This document shows positions 1 through 5,837 of a stretch of DNA of 7,645 nt, one piece after another. The translations under genes and the position numbers were made by a program. The notes beneath the pieces were generated by a model. That model made no database searches. It saw only the letters and a program-made list of their open reading frames with translations, and had not been told where the DNA came from. Source of the DNA: UTPRO1 sp031400185 (GTDB lineage Bacteria > Desulfobacterota > Binatia > UTPRO1); contig JANNPN010000225.1 of assembly GCA_031400185.1 (NCBI GenBank), forward strand, positions 1 through 7,645. Direction: 5' to 3'. Numbering within the stretch: position 1 is the stretch's first letter; every line of letters starts with the position of its first letter.

Positions 1-450
1 CGGGTGCTTCAGCATCGGCTTGTTCGCCTCGAAGATCACCATGTACTTGTTCGGGTCGCCGTAGTGCATCTTCGAGATCTTCGAGAGGTTGTCGCCCTTC
101 TCCACCGTATAGAACTGCGCCTCCGGCTCGATCTGCTCGACGAGAATGCTTTCCTCGACGTGCTCGACGCCGGCGACGTTGCCGCAGCAGAGGACGATCT
201 TCTCCTTGCTCGCCTGGTCGGGCACGCTCCCCGCGACCTGCACCGTCCCGGTGGCACCGTCGAACGTGACGGTGAGGCCGGTCGTCGGGAGGTTCTGCGT
301 CTTGATGTATGCCAGGATGGCGTCGGCGGCGGCTTTGTTCGCGGCACCGGGATCCGGCGCCTTCGCCGCAGCGGGCGCGGCGGCCGCATGGGCCTCGCCC
401 TTGCCGAAGAGCTTCTCACCTGCGGTTTTGATGAAGCTCAACAAACCCAT
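1..450 (-). CDS. kbp: BON-LysM protein, Kbp/YgaU family (3' end beyond window)
   Basis: Homologue of E. coli Kbp (YgaU/LysM), a small soluble cytoplasmic protein that binds K+ and consists of a BON and a LysM domain. The 150 codons visible start MGLLSFIKTAGEKLFG, close to the family's conserved N-terminus. An Ala/Pro-rich linker (about residues 21-38) follows and is longer than in E. coli. Then come a BON domain (about 39-105, with SVPDQASKEKIVL and the NVAGVEHVEE turn) and a LysM domain from about 113 (FYTVEKGDNLSKISKMHYG, then FEANKPMLKHP). The final dozen or so residues, normally a DKIYPGQ-LRIP-like tail, lie left of position 1. The start is well supported: AAGGAGG lies 8 nt before the ATG. 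There is no signal peptide, as expected for the family. It is transcribed divergently from the lipoprotein gene at 638 and may share a palindromic promoter with it. Function comes from homology; the identification is strong. Confidence 0.93.
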   Translation of the reverse strand, partial: MGLLSFIKTAGEKLFGKGEAHAAAAPAAAKAPDPGAANKAAADAILAYIKTQNLPTTGLTVTFDGATGTVQVAGSVPDQASKEKIVLCCGNVAGVEHVEESILVEQIEPEAQFYTVEKGDNLSKISKMHYGDPNKYMVIFEANKPMLKHP

Positions 451-480
451 GAGTCTGTCCTCCTTCGTGGGATCGATCGT

Positions 481-556
481 CGGCGACGCTAGTCTTCGGG
501 CCACGATAGTCAAGACGCGCGCGCGCCTTGACCACGATGGCGCCGGGTACTAGCTC
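481..556. promoter_or_regulatory. Divergent promoter pair around a palindrome
   Basis: The intergenic region between two divergent genes holds outward-facing promoter-like elements. On the plus strand TTGACC (528-533) is followed after 17 nt by TAGCTC (551-556). On the minus strand TTGACT (513-508) is followed after 16 nt by TAGCGT (491-486). Both -10 candidates sit in the shared string ACTAGC. Both -35 candidates are the two ends of the palindrome at 509-532. Predicted leaders are about 75 nt for the lipoprotein and 30 nt for kbp. The -35 boxes match consensus well and the -10 boxes poorly, so this is a reasoned prediction. The rest of 451-637 shows no further gene. Confidence 0.45.
509..532. 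repeat. 24-bp near-perfect palindrome with flanking 7-bp direct repeats
   Basis: GTCAAG (509-514) and CTTGAC (527-532) are perfect inverted arms. The interior CGCGCGCGCG (516-525) is itself a palindrome, so only the 515/526 pair (A and C) breaks the symmetry. The 7-mer CCACGAT flanks it on both sides (501-507 and 532-538). It lies midway between two divergent genes and overlaps both candidate -35 boxes, which suits an operator for a dimeric regulator. The alternating CG run could also adopt unusual DNA structure. Confidence 0.6.
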
Positions 557-637
557 GGTGGTCGACGCGCCACCCGACCGATCGGACGCCAGCAACCGTC
601 GCCGCGCCCGCGCCGCGCGCCGACGCAGGAGGACACG

Positions 638-1060
638 ATGCAGGTCATCCGAATCGTCGAGCTGACCCTCTTGGTGATCGCGCTTGCCGCCGTCCCCGCG
701 GGCTGCAGTCGCGATCAGACCGCCGAAGACGCCGGCCGCAAGGTCGACGACGCCATGGACAAGGCACGGGCGGCGACCGCCGACGCGGCGAAGAAGGCGT
801 CCGACGCCGCCGCCAAGGCGGGCGAGAAGCTCGAGAGCGCCGCAAAGGACGCGGCCGAGCTCACGAAGGAAGCGGCCGACCGCGCCGCCGCGAGCGCCCG
901 CGAGGGCACGGAGGCCGCCAAGGAGGCGAGTGCCGCCGCGGCCCAGAAAGCCGCCGACGCCGCGACCGCGGCCAAGGCGGCGGCGGGGAACGCCGTCGAG
1001 CAGGCCAAGGCGGCGGCCCAGGCTGCCGCGGCGGTCGCGACCGCCACCCCGGCGCCGTAA
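638..1060 (+). CDS. Ala-rich helical predicted lipoprotein
   Basis: 140 residues. The N-terminus (MQVIRIVELTLLVIALAAVPAGC) looks like a short lipoprotein signal peptide with the acceptor Cys at residue 23. It is not textbook: Pro stands at -3 where Leu is usual, and Glu8 sits at the start of the hydrophobic stretch. The mature part (24-140) is almost entirely Ala, Lys, Glu, Asp, Thr and Arg, with recurring patterns such as DAAKKASDAAAKAGEKLESA. It has no Gly/Pro breaks until the TATPAP tail, implying one long amphipathic helix or coiled coil. Such composition occurs in LEA-like, apolipoprotein-like and Lpp/histone-H1-like proteins, so similarity hits would be compositional. Start choice is firm: AGGAGG (627-632) lies 5 nt before the ATG. 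It is divergent from kbp and convergent with the DUF35 gene. A role in envelope spacing or stress protection is possible but unproven. Confidence 0.8.
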   Translation: MQVIRIVELTLLVIALAAVPAGCSRDQTAEDAGRKVDDAMDKARAATADAAKKASDAAAKAGEKLESAAKDAAELTKEAADRAAASAREGTEAAKEASAAAAQKAADAATAAKAAAGNAVEQAKAAAQAAAAVATATPAP

Positions 1061-1066
1061 CCGGAA

Positions 1067-1086
1067 CGCGCGCCGTCAGGCGCGCC
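1067..1086. terminator. Hairpin between convergent genes
   Basis: GCGCGCC (1068-1074) and GGCGCGC (1079-1085) form a perfect 7-bp G/C stem around the 4-nt loop GTCA. It begins 7 nt after the lipoprotein stop. Its loop contains the stop codon (TCA on the plus strand, 1076-1078) of the convergent DUF35 gene. There is no U-tract on either side, so it is at most an atypical, possibly bidirectional terminator. Confidence 0.4.
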
Positions 1087-1497
1087 GGCGAAACTTGGGG
1101 AGCGTGACGTCGTCATCGCGGGCTCGAACACGACCTCGACGGGCATGTCGATCGCGAGCGCGTCGGGCGGGCAATCGACCATCTGGCTGACCAGCCGGAC
1201 GCCCTCCTCGAGCTCCACCACGACCGGCGCGTACGGGGCGTCGCCGGCGAAACCTGGGTGCATGGCGCGCGCCGCGACCGTCCAGGTGAAAATGCGGCCG
1301 CGGCCGCTCGAGCGCTGCCAGGACCACGCGGCGCTCCCGCAGCGCGCGCAGATCTCGCGCGGCACGTGGCGCCACGTGCCGCACGCGTCGCAACGCTGGA
1401 ACCGGAGCTCGCCCTTGGCGCACCAGGCGTAGAACTCGCCGGCGGAGCCCTGTAACGCGGGCAACGGGCGGGGCACGGTCGGAGTCGGCTCGCTCAT
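1076..1497 (-). CDS. DUF35 OB-fold/zinc-ribbon acyl-CoA-associated protein, with a frameshift near the 3' end
   Basis: Small acyl-CoA-binding partner protein of the DUF35 family, usually encoded beside an SCP-x-type thiolase-fold enzyme, as here. It starts MSEPTPTVPRPLP. A helical N-terminal segment (FYAWCAKGELRFQRC) leads into a rubredoxin-like zinc ribbon with Cys36, Cys39, Cys50 and Cys53 (C-x2-C-x10-C-x2-C). The OB fold follows (GRIFTWTVAARAMHPGF, APYAPVVVELEEGVRLVSQM, then MPVEVVFEPA). At about 1115-1120 the frame breaks. The family's usual ending, here DDDVTLPKFRRRA and stop, continues in the next frame: CCC GC-GAT, one base short. The span is 422 nt, one less than 141 codons. Read literally, the original frame runs on antisense through the lipoprotein gene to 715, which is not credible. 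The ATG lies 8 nt after the upstream stop, so the two genes are probably co-translated. No strong ribosome site is visible. Confidence 0.85.
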
Positions 1498-1505
1498 GGT
1501 CGCAC

Positions 1506-2678
1506 TCACCGGCGCAGGATGGCGATGGAGCCGTCGCCGAAGTCGCCCCACCCGGTCACGACGCCGATCTCCGCGTCGTCGACCTGCCGCTCGTCCGCGG
1601 CGCCGCGGAGCTGCCGGACCGCTTCCGTGATGTGGCTCATCCCGAGCACGTGCGCGTCGGACAGCAACCCGCCGTGGGTATTTACCGGGAGCGCGCCGCC
1701 GAGCTCGATCGTCCCGTCCTCGACGAACGGTCCGCCCTCGCCGCGGCCGCAGAAACCGGTCTCCTCGAGCTGCTGCAAGACCTCGAACGTGAAGCAATCG
1801 TAGATCTCGGCGAAGTCGACGTCGGCGGGCGTGATTCCCGCCATCGCGAACGCGCGCGGGGCGGCGATCGTGAGCCCGGTCTCGAAGAGGTCGGCGCGGT
1901 TGGTGATCTCGTCGGCCGGATACGGCTGCGCCGCCGCGACCCCCATGATGTAGACGGGAGCCTGCTTCAAGTCGCGCGCGCGTTCAGCGGTCGTGACGAC
2001 GACGGCCGCGGCGCCGTCGGTCTCGAGGCAGCAGTCGAAGAGGCGGTACGGCGCGGTGATCATCGGCGACGCGAGGTACGCGTCGAGCGTGAGCGGCTTG
2101 TCCTTCATGACGGCGCCGGGGTTGCGCTGGGCGTGCTTCCGCATCGCGATCGCGATCGCGCCGAGCTGCTCCGCGGTCGTGCCGAACTCGTGCATGTGGC
2201 GGCGCGCGATCAGCGCATACCACTGCGGCGGGGCCGTGAGGCCGTACGGCATGTAGTAGTCGCGCGCGATGGCGCCGCCCGGGAGCGACGACACGTCCAT
2301 GGCGACCGTCTCGCGGGCGCGCCGTCCGGAGTAGCCGTTCCATCCCGCGGGGAGGAGGACGTAGTCCGCGACGCCGCTCGTCACCGCGGCCGCGGCCGCC
2401 TGGAGCGACGCGACCGGCGCCGCCCCGCCCATGTGGACGGTCGCCGCGAAACGCAGGCTCGCGATCCCGAGGTTCGCCGCCATCTCCTCGGCGCTCCCGA
2501 GGTTCGGAAACGGCATGACGCCGTCGACCTGCTGCGGCGTGAGCCCCGCGTCGGCGAGCGCCGCGAGCGACGCTTCGAGCTGGATGCCGAGCTGGCTCTT
2601 GCCGGACCCGGGCGCGCGGCAGAACGCGGTCTCCCCGATGCCGACGATGCAGGCGCCGTCCGAGAGTGACGTCGACAT
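1506..2678 (-). CDS. SCP-x/Ltp2-type thiolase-fold protein lacking the catalytic cysteines
   Basis: 390 residues, normal for the SCP-x thiolase/lipid-transfer branch of the thiolase superfamily. It opens with the family signature ACIVGIGETAFCRAPG (9-24), and the core segment GVADYVLLPAGWNGY lies at about 102-116. The place of the thiolase nucleophile reads HMGGAAPVASLQ (82-93), with no Cys. The C-terminal CxG motif is replaced by GWGDFGDG (376-383). NTHGG (333-337) and DAHVLGMSH (341-349) stand where thiolases have their C-terminal Asn-Gly and GHP motifs, and EIYDCFT (291-297) replaces the NEAFA-type loop. Loss of both cysteines is known in Ltp2, a retro-aldolase that cleaves steroid side-chain CoA esters only with a DUF35 partner. 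The DUF35 gene 8 nt downstream supports a similar complex. The substrate is unknown. I chose ATG 2678; in-frame GTGs at 2690 and 2717 are possible, and none has a clear ribosome site. Confidence 0.87.
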   Translation of the reverse strand: MSTSLSDGACIVGIGETAFCRAPGSGKSQLGIQLEASLAALADAGLTPQQVDGVMPFPNLGSAEEMAANLGIASLRFAATVHMGGAAPVASLQAAAAAVTSGVADYVLLPAGWNGYSGRRARETVAMDVSSLPGGAIARDYYMPYGLTAPPQWYALIARRHMHEFGTTAEQLGAIAIAMRKHAQRNPGAVMKDKPLTLDAYLASPMITAPYRLFDCCLETDGAAAVVVTTAERARDLKQAPVYIMGVAAAQPYPADEITNRADLFETGLTIAAPRAFAMAGITPADVDFAEIYDCFTFEVLQQLEETGFCGRGEGGPFVEDGTIELGGALPVNTHGGLLSDAHVLGMSHITEAVRQLRGAADERQVDDAEIGVVTGWGDFGDGSIAILRR

Positions 2679-2742
2679 TGGCGACGCCACATAGCCGATC
2701 ACCCCGCACCTCGCCACCGCGGCGGCATGTCGGTGCGGCGCG

Positions 2743-3215
2743 TCAGCTCGGCAGTTTGGTCGAAACCGTGAGGTTCACGGGCGGCGCCAGGTGCAGGTCG
2801 AAGCCCGCGTCGAACGCGCGCTGGCGATCCTCCGGGAGACCGTAGCCGGCGAGAGCGCGACGAGCGTGACGTGGCGTCCCGCGTGCTCGTCCGCGCGGAT
2901 GCGGCGCGCGATCCTCGTAGCCGTCGATGCCCGGGAGACCCACGTCGATGAGCGCGATCTCGGGCGGCGCGGGCTGCGCGGTCGCGGGCTGCGCGGTCGC
3001 GAGCCCCGCGACCCCGTCGCTCTCGGAGCGGACCCGATGCCCGCCGAGCGTCAGCAACATCGCAGAGCGCGAGGCGCGCATCGTCGTTGTCCTCGACGAC
3101 GAGCACGTCGCGCCCTGGCCCCGACCACCCAGCCCGCGGCGGGGCCCTCACTGCCGTGAGCGGAGGCGCGCTCGCCGGAAGTCGCACGACGATCTCGCTG
3201 CCCTGCCGCGTCGGG
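2743..3215 (-). pseudogene. Remnant of hybrid histidine kinase: kinase tip plus broken receiver domain
   Basis: Fragments of one response-regulator receiver domain lie in order but in different frames. The first segment (about 3215-3062) gives GSEIVVRLP, the last strand of a kinase ATPase domain, a linker, and DVLVVEDNDDARLAL with the receiver's acidic pocket. A +1 shift near 3061 leads to MLLTLGGHRVRSESDG and EIALIDVGLPGIDGYE with the phospho-acceptor Asp. A second +1 shift near 2913 (GAGG) leads to IARRIRADEHAGRHVTLVAL. A -1 shift near 2851 leads to GYGLPEDRQRAFDAGFDLHL, then APPV, and the stop at 2743-2745. The conserved receiver Lys is Pro (APPV instead of KPV). Almost the whole kinase is missing: homology begins right at the aminotransferase stop codon. 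Three frame breaks, a lost key residue and a missing 5' part make a decayed gene much more likely than a functional one. Confidence 0.85.
2971..3000. repeat. Tandem 15-bp duplication in receiver remnant
   Basis: GGGCTGCGCGGTCGC occurs twice head to tail (2971-2985 and 2986-3000) without mismatch. On the minus strand it adds an in-frame ATAQP repeat between the helix after SDGVAGL and the strand EIALID, where receivers normally have a short loop. A perfect repeat suggests a recent slippage event. Confidence 0.85.
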
Positions 3216-4538
3216 TCATCGTACGTCGCGGAGACGCTCGACCGCGTACCCGAAGGCCGCGAGCGTCCGCGCGATGTCCTCCTCACCGTGGACCGTCGAC
3301 AGGAACAACTTCTCGTGCGCCTTCACGACCCCGGCCTCGAGGAGGCGATCGGTGAACGCCGCTGCGAGCCCATAGTCGGCCGCCAGCGCGCTCCGGTGGT
3401 CGACCACCGGGGTCGGGCTGAACCACGGCTGGAAAACCGACGGCTCACCCTGCACCTGGACCGCGATCCCCGCGTCGTCGCAGACGGACTGGAGCGCGGT
3501 CATGAGCGTCCGCCCGGTCGCCGCGAGGTCGGCGTAGATCCCGGGGCGGCGGAGCTCGGCGATGCACGCGAGCGCGGCCGCGGCCGAGATCGGGTTTCCG
3601 CTGTACGTGCCGGTGAGCAGCACGCTGTCCCCCTGCGTCCGCCGCTCGGGATCGGCGAGCGCCAGGATGTCGCGCCGGCCGCACACGACGCCGAGCGGGA
3701 GGCCGCCCGAGATGCTCTTCCCGAGCGCGCAAAGATCCGGGGTGACGCCGTAGTATTCCTGCGCGCCCCCGAGGGCCAGGCGAAAGCCGGTCACGACCTC
3801 GTCGAATACGAGCACGATCCCGTAGTGCGAAGTGATGCGGCGGAGCTCCGCGAGAAAACCCGGCGCCGGCGGGATCGTCCGCTGCAAGGGCTCGACGATC
3901 ACGGCGGCGAGGGCGTCGTGATGGCGCTCGATGATCGCGGTCGTGGTCGCGAGGTCGTTGAAGGGCGCAATCAGGACGTCGGCGGCGGCGCTCGCGGGGA
4001 TTCCGCTCGAGCTCGCGACCGCCGTCGGGAACGGCGCGGGCGTCTGCGTCCACTGCGTGCTCATGAGCGCGTGGTCGCCCATGCCGTGATACGCGCCCTC
4101 GAACTTGAGGATCGCGTCGCGGCCGCGGTGTGCCCGCGCCAGTCGCAGCGCGAAGAACGTCGCTTCGGAGCCCGTACTGTGGAACGTGACCGCCTCGGCG
4201 CACGGCACGAGCGCGACGAGCTGCTCCGCGAGTCGGATCGCGGGCTCGTTCACGAGGAGGTAGCTCGTGCCGCGCTCGAGCTGCTCCGCGACCGCGGCCA
4301 CGACCGCGGGGTGCGCGTGCCCAAGCAGGAGCGGCCCGGAGCCGAGCAGGTAATCGACATACTCGTTGCCGCTCACGTCGACGAGACGCGCGCCGCGCGC
4401 GCTCGCGACCACGAGCGCGTGCTCGGGCCGGACCGACGGGTTCCGGACGCCGCTCGGCAAGAGCCGGCGCGCGGTCGCGAGCAGCTCGGCTTCGCGGGCG
4501 CTGCGGGGGACGCGCTCGGGCAGCAGCGGGTCGCTCAT
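3216..4538 (-). CDS. Class III PLP aminotransferase, glutamate-1-semialdehyde aminomutase-like
   Basis: 440 residues, intact, PLP fold-type I class III. Signatures in order: GNEYVDYLLGSGPLLLGHAH (57-76), the phosphate-binding loop HSTGSEATFFALRLARA (120-136), FEGAYHGMGDH (146-156), the cofactor-pyridine Asp in FDEVVTGFR (245-253, D246), the Schiff-base Lys in LGKSISGGLPLG (272-283, K274), and GTYSGNPISAAAALA (310-324). The arrangement is closest to HemL, but the HemL text is altered at several places, including LGSGPLLLGH and the early HSTGSEATFF loop. A pathway role other than heme synthesis, such as amino transfer on a keto or aldehyde intermediate, is as likely. The ATG overlaps a preceding tiny frame by ATGA and has only a weak GGAAG 4 nt upstream, so translation may depend on coupling from the sulfotransferase. 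A kinase remnant begins right after its stop, indicating a deletion or insertion breakpoint there. Confidence 0.9.
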   Translation of the reverse strand: MSDPLLPERVPRSAREAELLATARRLLPSGVRNPSVRPEHALVVASARGARLVDVSGNEYVDYLLGSGPLLLGHAHPAVVAAVAEQLERGTSYLLVNEPAIRLAEQLVALVPCAEAVTFHSTGSEATFFALRLARAHRGRDAILKFEGAYHGMGDHALMSTQWTQTPAPFPTAVASSSGIPASAAADVLIAPFNDLATTTAIIERHHDALAAVIVEPLQRTIPPAPGFLAELRRITSHYGIVLVFDEVVTGFRLALGGAQEYYGVTPDLCALGKSISGGLPLGVVCGRRDILALADPERRTQGDSVLLTGTYSGNPISAAAALACIAELRRPGIYADLAATGRTLMTALQSVCDDAGIAVQVQGEPSVFQPWFSPTPVVDHRSALAADYGLAAAFTDRLLEAGVVKAHEKLFLSTVHGEEDIARTLAAFGYAVERLRDVR

Positions 4539-4564
4539 GGCGCTTCCGACGACGCGGCGCTCAT
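4535..4564 (-). other. 9-codon mini-frame joining repeats to aminotransferase
   Basis: ATG AGC GCC GCG TCG TCG GAA GCG CCA TGA encodes MSAASSEAP. Its ATG overlaps the stop of the preceding 36-codon frame (ATGA at 4561-4564). Its TGA overlaps the aminotransferase ATG (ATGA at 4535-4538). AGGAG lies 4 nt before its ATG. It looks like a degenerate fifth copy of the 27-bp unit. Whether it is translated is unknown. Confidence 0.35.
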
Positions 4565-4671
4565 GGCGCTCCTGTCTCCGCGGCGCTCACGGCGCCGTCG
4601 CTCTCCGCGGCGCTCACGGCACCGTCGCTCTCCGCGGCGCTCATGGCGCCGTCGCCCTCCGCGGCGCTCAC
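4561..4671 (-). CDS. Possible 36-aa repeat peptide, translationally chained
   Basis: GTG at 4671 overlaps the sulfotransferase stop (GTGA, 4671-4668) and opens a frame of 36 codons made wholly of four 9-residue repeats: VSAAEGDGA, MSAAESDGA, VSAAESDGA and VSAAETGAP. It ends at TGA 4563-4561, which again overlaps an ATG. An internal ATG at 4644 with GGAGG 11 nt upstream could also start it. The peptide is acidic, Ala/Ser/Gly-rich and unlike any family I recognise. It may be a by-product of the DNA repeat, with the real role being ribosome hand-over to the aminotransferase. Confidence 0.3.
   Translation of the reverse strand: MSAAEGDGAMSAAESDGAVSAAESDGAVSAAETGAP
4564..4671. repeat. Four 27-bp tandem repeats in the sulfotransferase-aminotransferase junction
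   Basis: Read on the minus strand, each unit is (G/A)TGAGCGCCGCGGAG followed by a variable GGCGACGGCGCC-type half. The first three copies differ at only a few bases and the fourth diverges in its second half. Every unit starts with GTGA or ATGA, a combined start/stop string, and carries GCGGAG, a purine-rich ribosome-site-like stretch. A degenerate fifth copy (4564-4538) leads to the aminotransferase start itself, ATGAGCGACC. The unit length is a multiple of three. Confidence 0.9.
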
Positions 4672-5837
4672 GGCGCCTCGATCTCGAGGTCGAAATGCCG
4701 GAGGTACGGGGCGAAGCGGTCGTGGATCACCGCCGGCGGGATGCCGAGATCGTCGGCGTGGCGGCGCGGGCGGGCGTGCGCCCCGTCGGGGTCGCCGCTC
4801 TGCCACGCGCGCATGCGGAGCTCGGCCTCGTCGGAGAGCGTCATCCCGAAGCGCTCGTAGATGCCGCGGACCGCGCGGATCGGATCGGCGACGAAGTCGC
4901 GGAAGAACACGTCGTGGAACTGCAGCGGGTCGTGCCGCGCGCGGACCGCCATCGCGCGCTCGGCGCCCGCTGCCCATACCTCGAGCTGCTCGCGGGCGAT
5001 TGCCGAGCGGTCGATGTCCTGCTCGAAGATCGCGCGAAAGCCGGCGATGAGCTCGACGTACGATGCCATCACCTTCGCCGGGTCGCGATGGGTCTGGACG
5101 ATGCACGCGTCGGGATACGCCGCGAGAAGCGCGTCGAGGTGCTTCACGTGGACGGGGTACTTGAGCACCCAACGCCGCGGGTCGTCGCCGCCGACGAGGC
5201 CGACCAGCTCCCGGTGGCGGCGATAGGTCGCGACGTGCCGCCCACCCTCGTACCACGCCGTGTACGACGGCACGGTGGCGTTCACCTCGTACGAGTCGTC
5301 GGTGAAGCTCTGCGCCAGGAAGTGTCGGCATTCTTCGGCGAGGTCCGCCGCCATGAGATGGATCTTCCGGAGACCGGGATCGAACGTGTACATCGCCTCG
5401 ATCTCGCCCGCCGCCGCCAGGTAGTCGCCCGCCGCGTCCCACGTCGCACGCGGCGGCCGGGGTCGCGGCCGCGCGGCGAGCCAGTACTCCAGCACCTGCA
5501 CGTCGGGGTCCTGCGCGAGCAGATGGTGGAGCGCCGTGCTCCCGGTCCGCACGAGCCCGAGCACGATGATCGGCCGGCGGATCGTCGCGGCCGCGCGAGC
5601 CCCGCGGGCGTCCGCGAGCTGCGCCTGCGAGCGGAGACGCGTCGTCAACTGCTGCACGAGGTTCGCGCGCGTCGCCGCGTGTCCCGCGTCGTGGAGCTTG
5701 GCTTCGCGGTCGTACGCGTCGAGGAGGACGCCGAGCGCCTCGCGATACGACGGATCGCCGAAATCGTCGCTGCCGGCGGCGTGGATCGCCTCCTCGTGCA
5801 GCGCGGCCTCGGAGCCCGTGAACGGTGGTCGGGTCAT
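4668..5837 (-). CDS. PAPS-dependent sulfotransferase (Sulfotransfer_3 type)
   Basis: 389 residues, the usual size for bacterial sulfotransferases of this type, which move sulfate from PAPS to a hydroxyl or amine of a small molecule or lipid. A helical N-terminal region (1-85) precedes the first strand RPIIVLGLVRTGSTALHHLL (88-107), whose RTGST (97-101) is the loop for the 5'-phosphosulfate. WVLKYPVHVKHLDALLAAYP (223-242) is a typical second block. ACIVQTHRDPAKVMASYVEL (244-263) carries the 3'-phosphate-binding Arg/Ser pattern. The C-terminus (HARPRRHADDLGIPPAVIHD, 354-373) matches the family's terminal region. There is no signal peptide, so it should be cytoplasmic. AGGGGAGG ends 3 nt before the ATG, supporting this start. 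The stop codon overlaps the GTG of the repeat peptide. The gene heads the minus-strand run and is divergent from the hydroxylase. The acceptor is unknown. Confidence 0.88.
   Translation of the reverse strand: MTRPPFTGSEAALHEEAIHAAGSDDFGDPSYREALGVLLDAYDREAKLHDAGHAATRANLVQQLTTRLRSQAQLADARGARAAATIRRPIIVLGLVRTGSTALHHLLAQDPDVQVLEYWLAARPRPRPPRATWDAAGDYLAAAGEIEAMYTFDPGLRKIHLMAADLAEECRHFLAQSFTDDSYEVNATVPSYTAWYEGGRHVATYRRHRELVGLVGGDDPRRWVLKYPVHVKHLDALLAAYPDACIVQTHRDPAKVMASYVELIAGFRAIFEQDIDRSAIAREQLEVWAAGAERAMAVRARHDPLQFHDVFFRDFVADPIRAVRGIYERFGMTLSDEAELRMRAWQSGDPDGAHARPRRHADDLGIPPAVIHDRFAPYLRHFDLEIEAP

Noticed and set aside
501..538. Miniature mobile element with target-site duplication (CCACGAT flanking an inverted repeat)
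   Set aside because: At 38 bp it is too short for any known element, and the palindrome is better explained as a divergent promoter/operator.
4..553. Plus-strand open frames opposite kbp
   Set aside because: The minus strand encodes a clear Kbp homologue with a perfect ribosome site; the plus frames show no recognisable domain.
715..1075. C-terminal extension of the DUF35 frame on the minus strand
   Set aside because: It is an Ala/Ser-rich mirror of the lipoprotein gene, reached only because of the frameshift near 1115.
3216..4538. Calling the aminotransferase hemL
   Set aside because: It shares the fold and Lys/Asp motifs, but several HemL-typical strings differ and the context contains no heme genes, so the symbol would claim too much.
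4564..4671. Possible CRISPR array
   Set aside because: The 27-bp units are directly adjacent with no spacers, lie in a gene junction and keep a coding frame. No cas gene is nearby.
4561..5442. Minus-strand frame ending in the SAAESDGA repeats and overlapping the sulfotransferase
   Set aside because: Its upstream part is Arg-rich off-frame sequence of the sulfotransferase; only the repeat portion from 4671 is worth considering.
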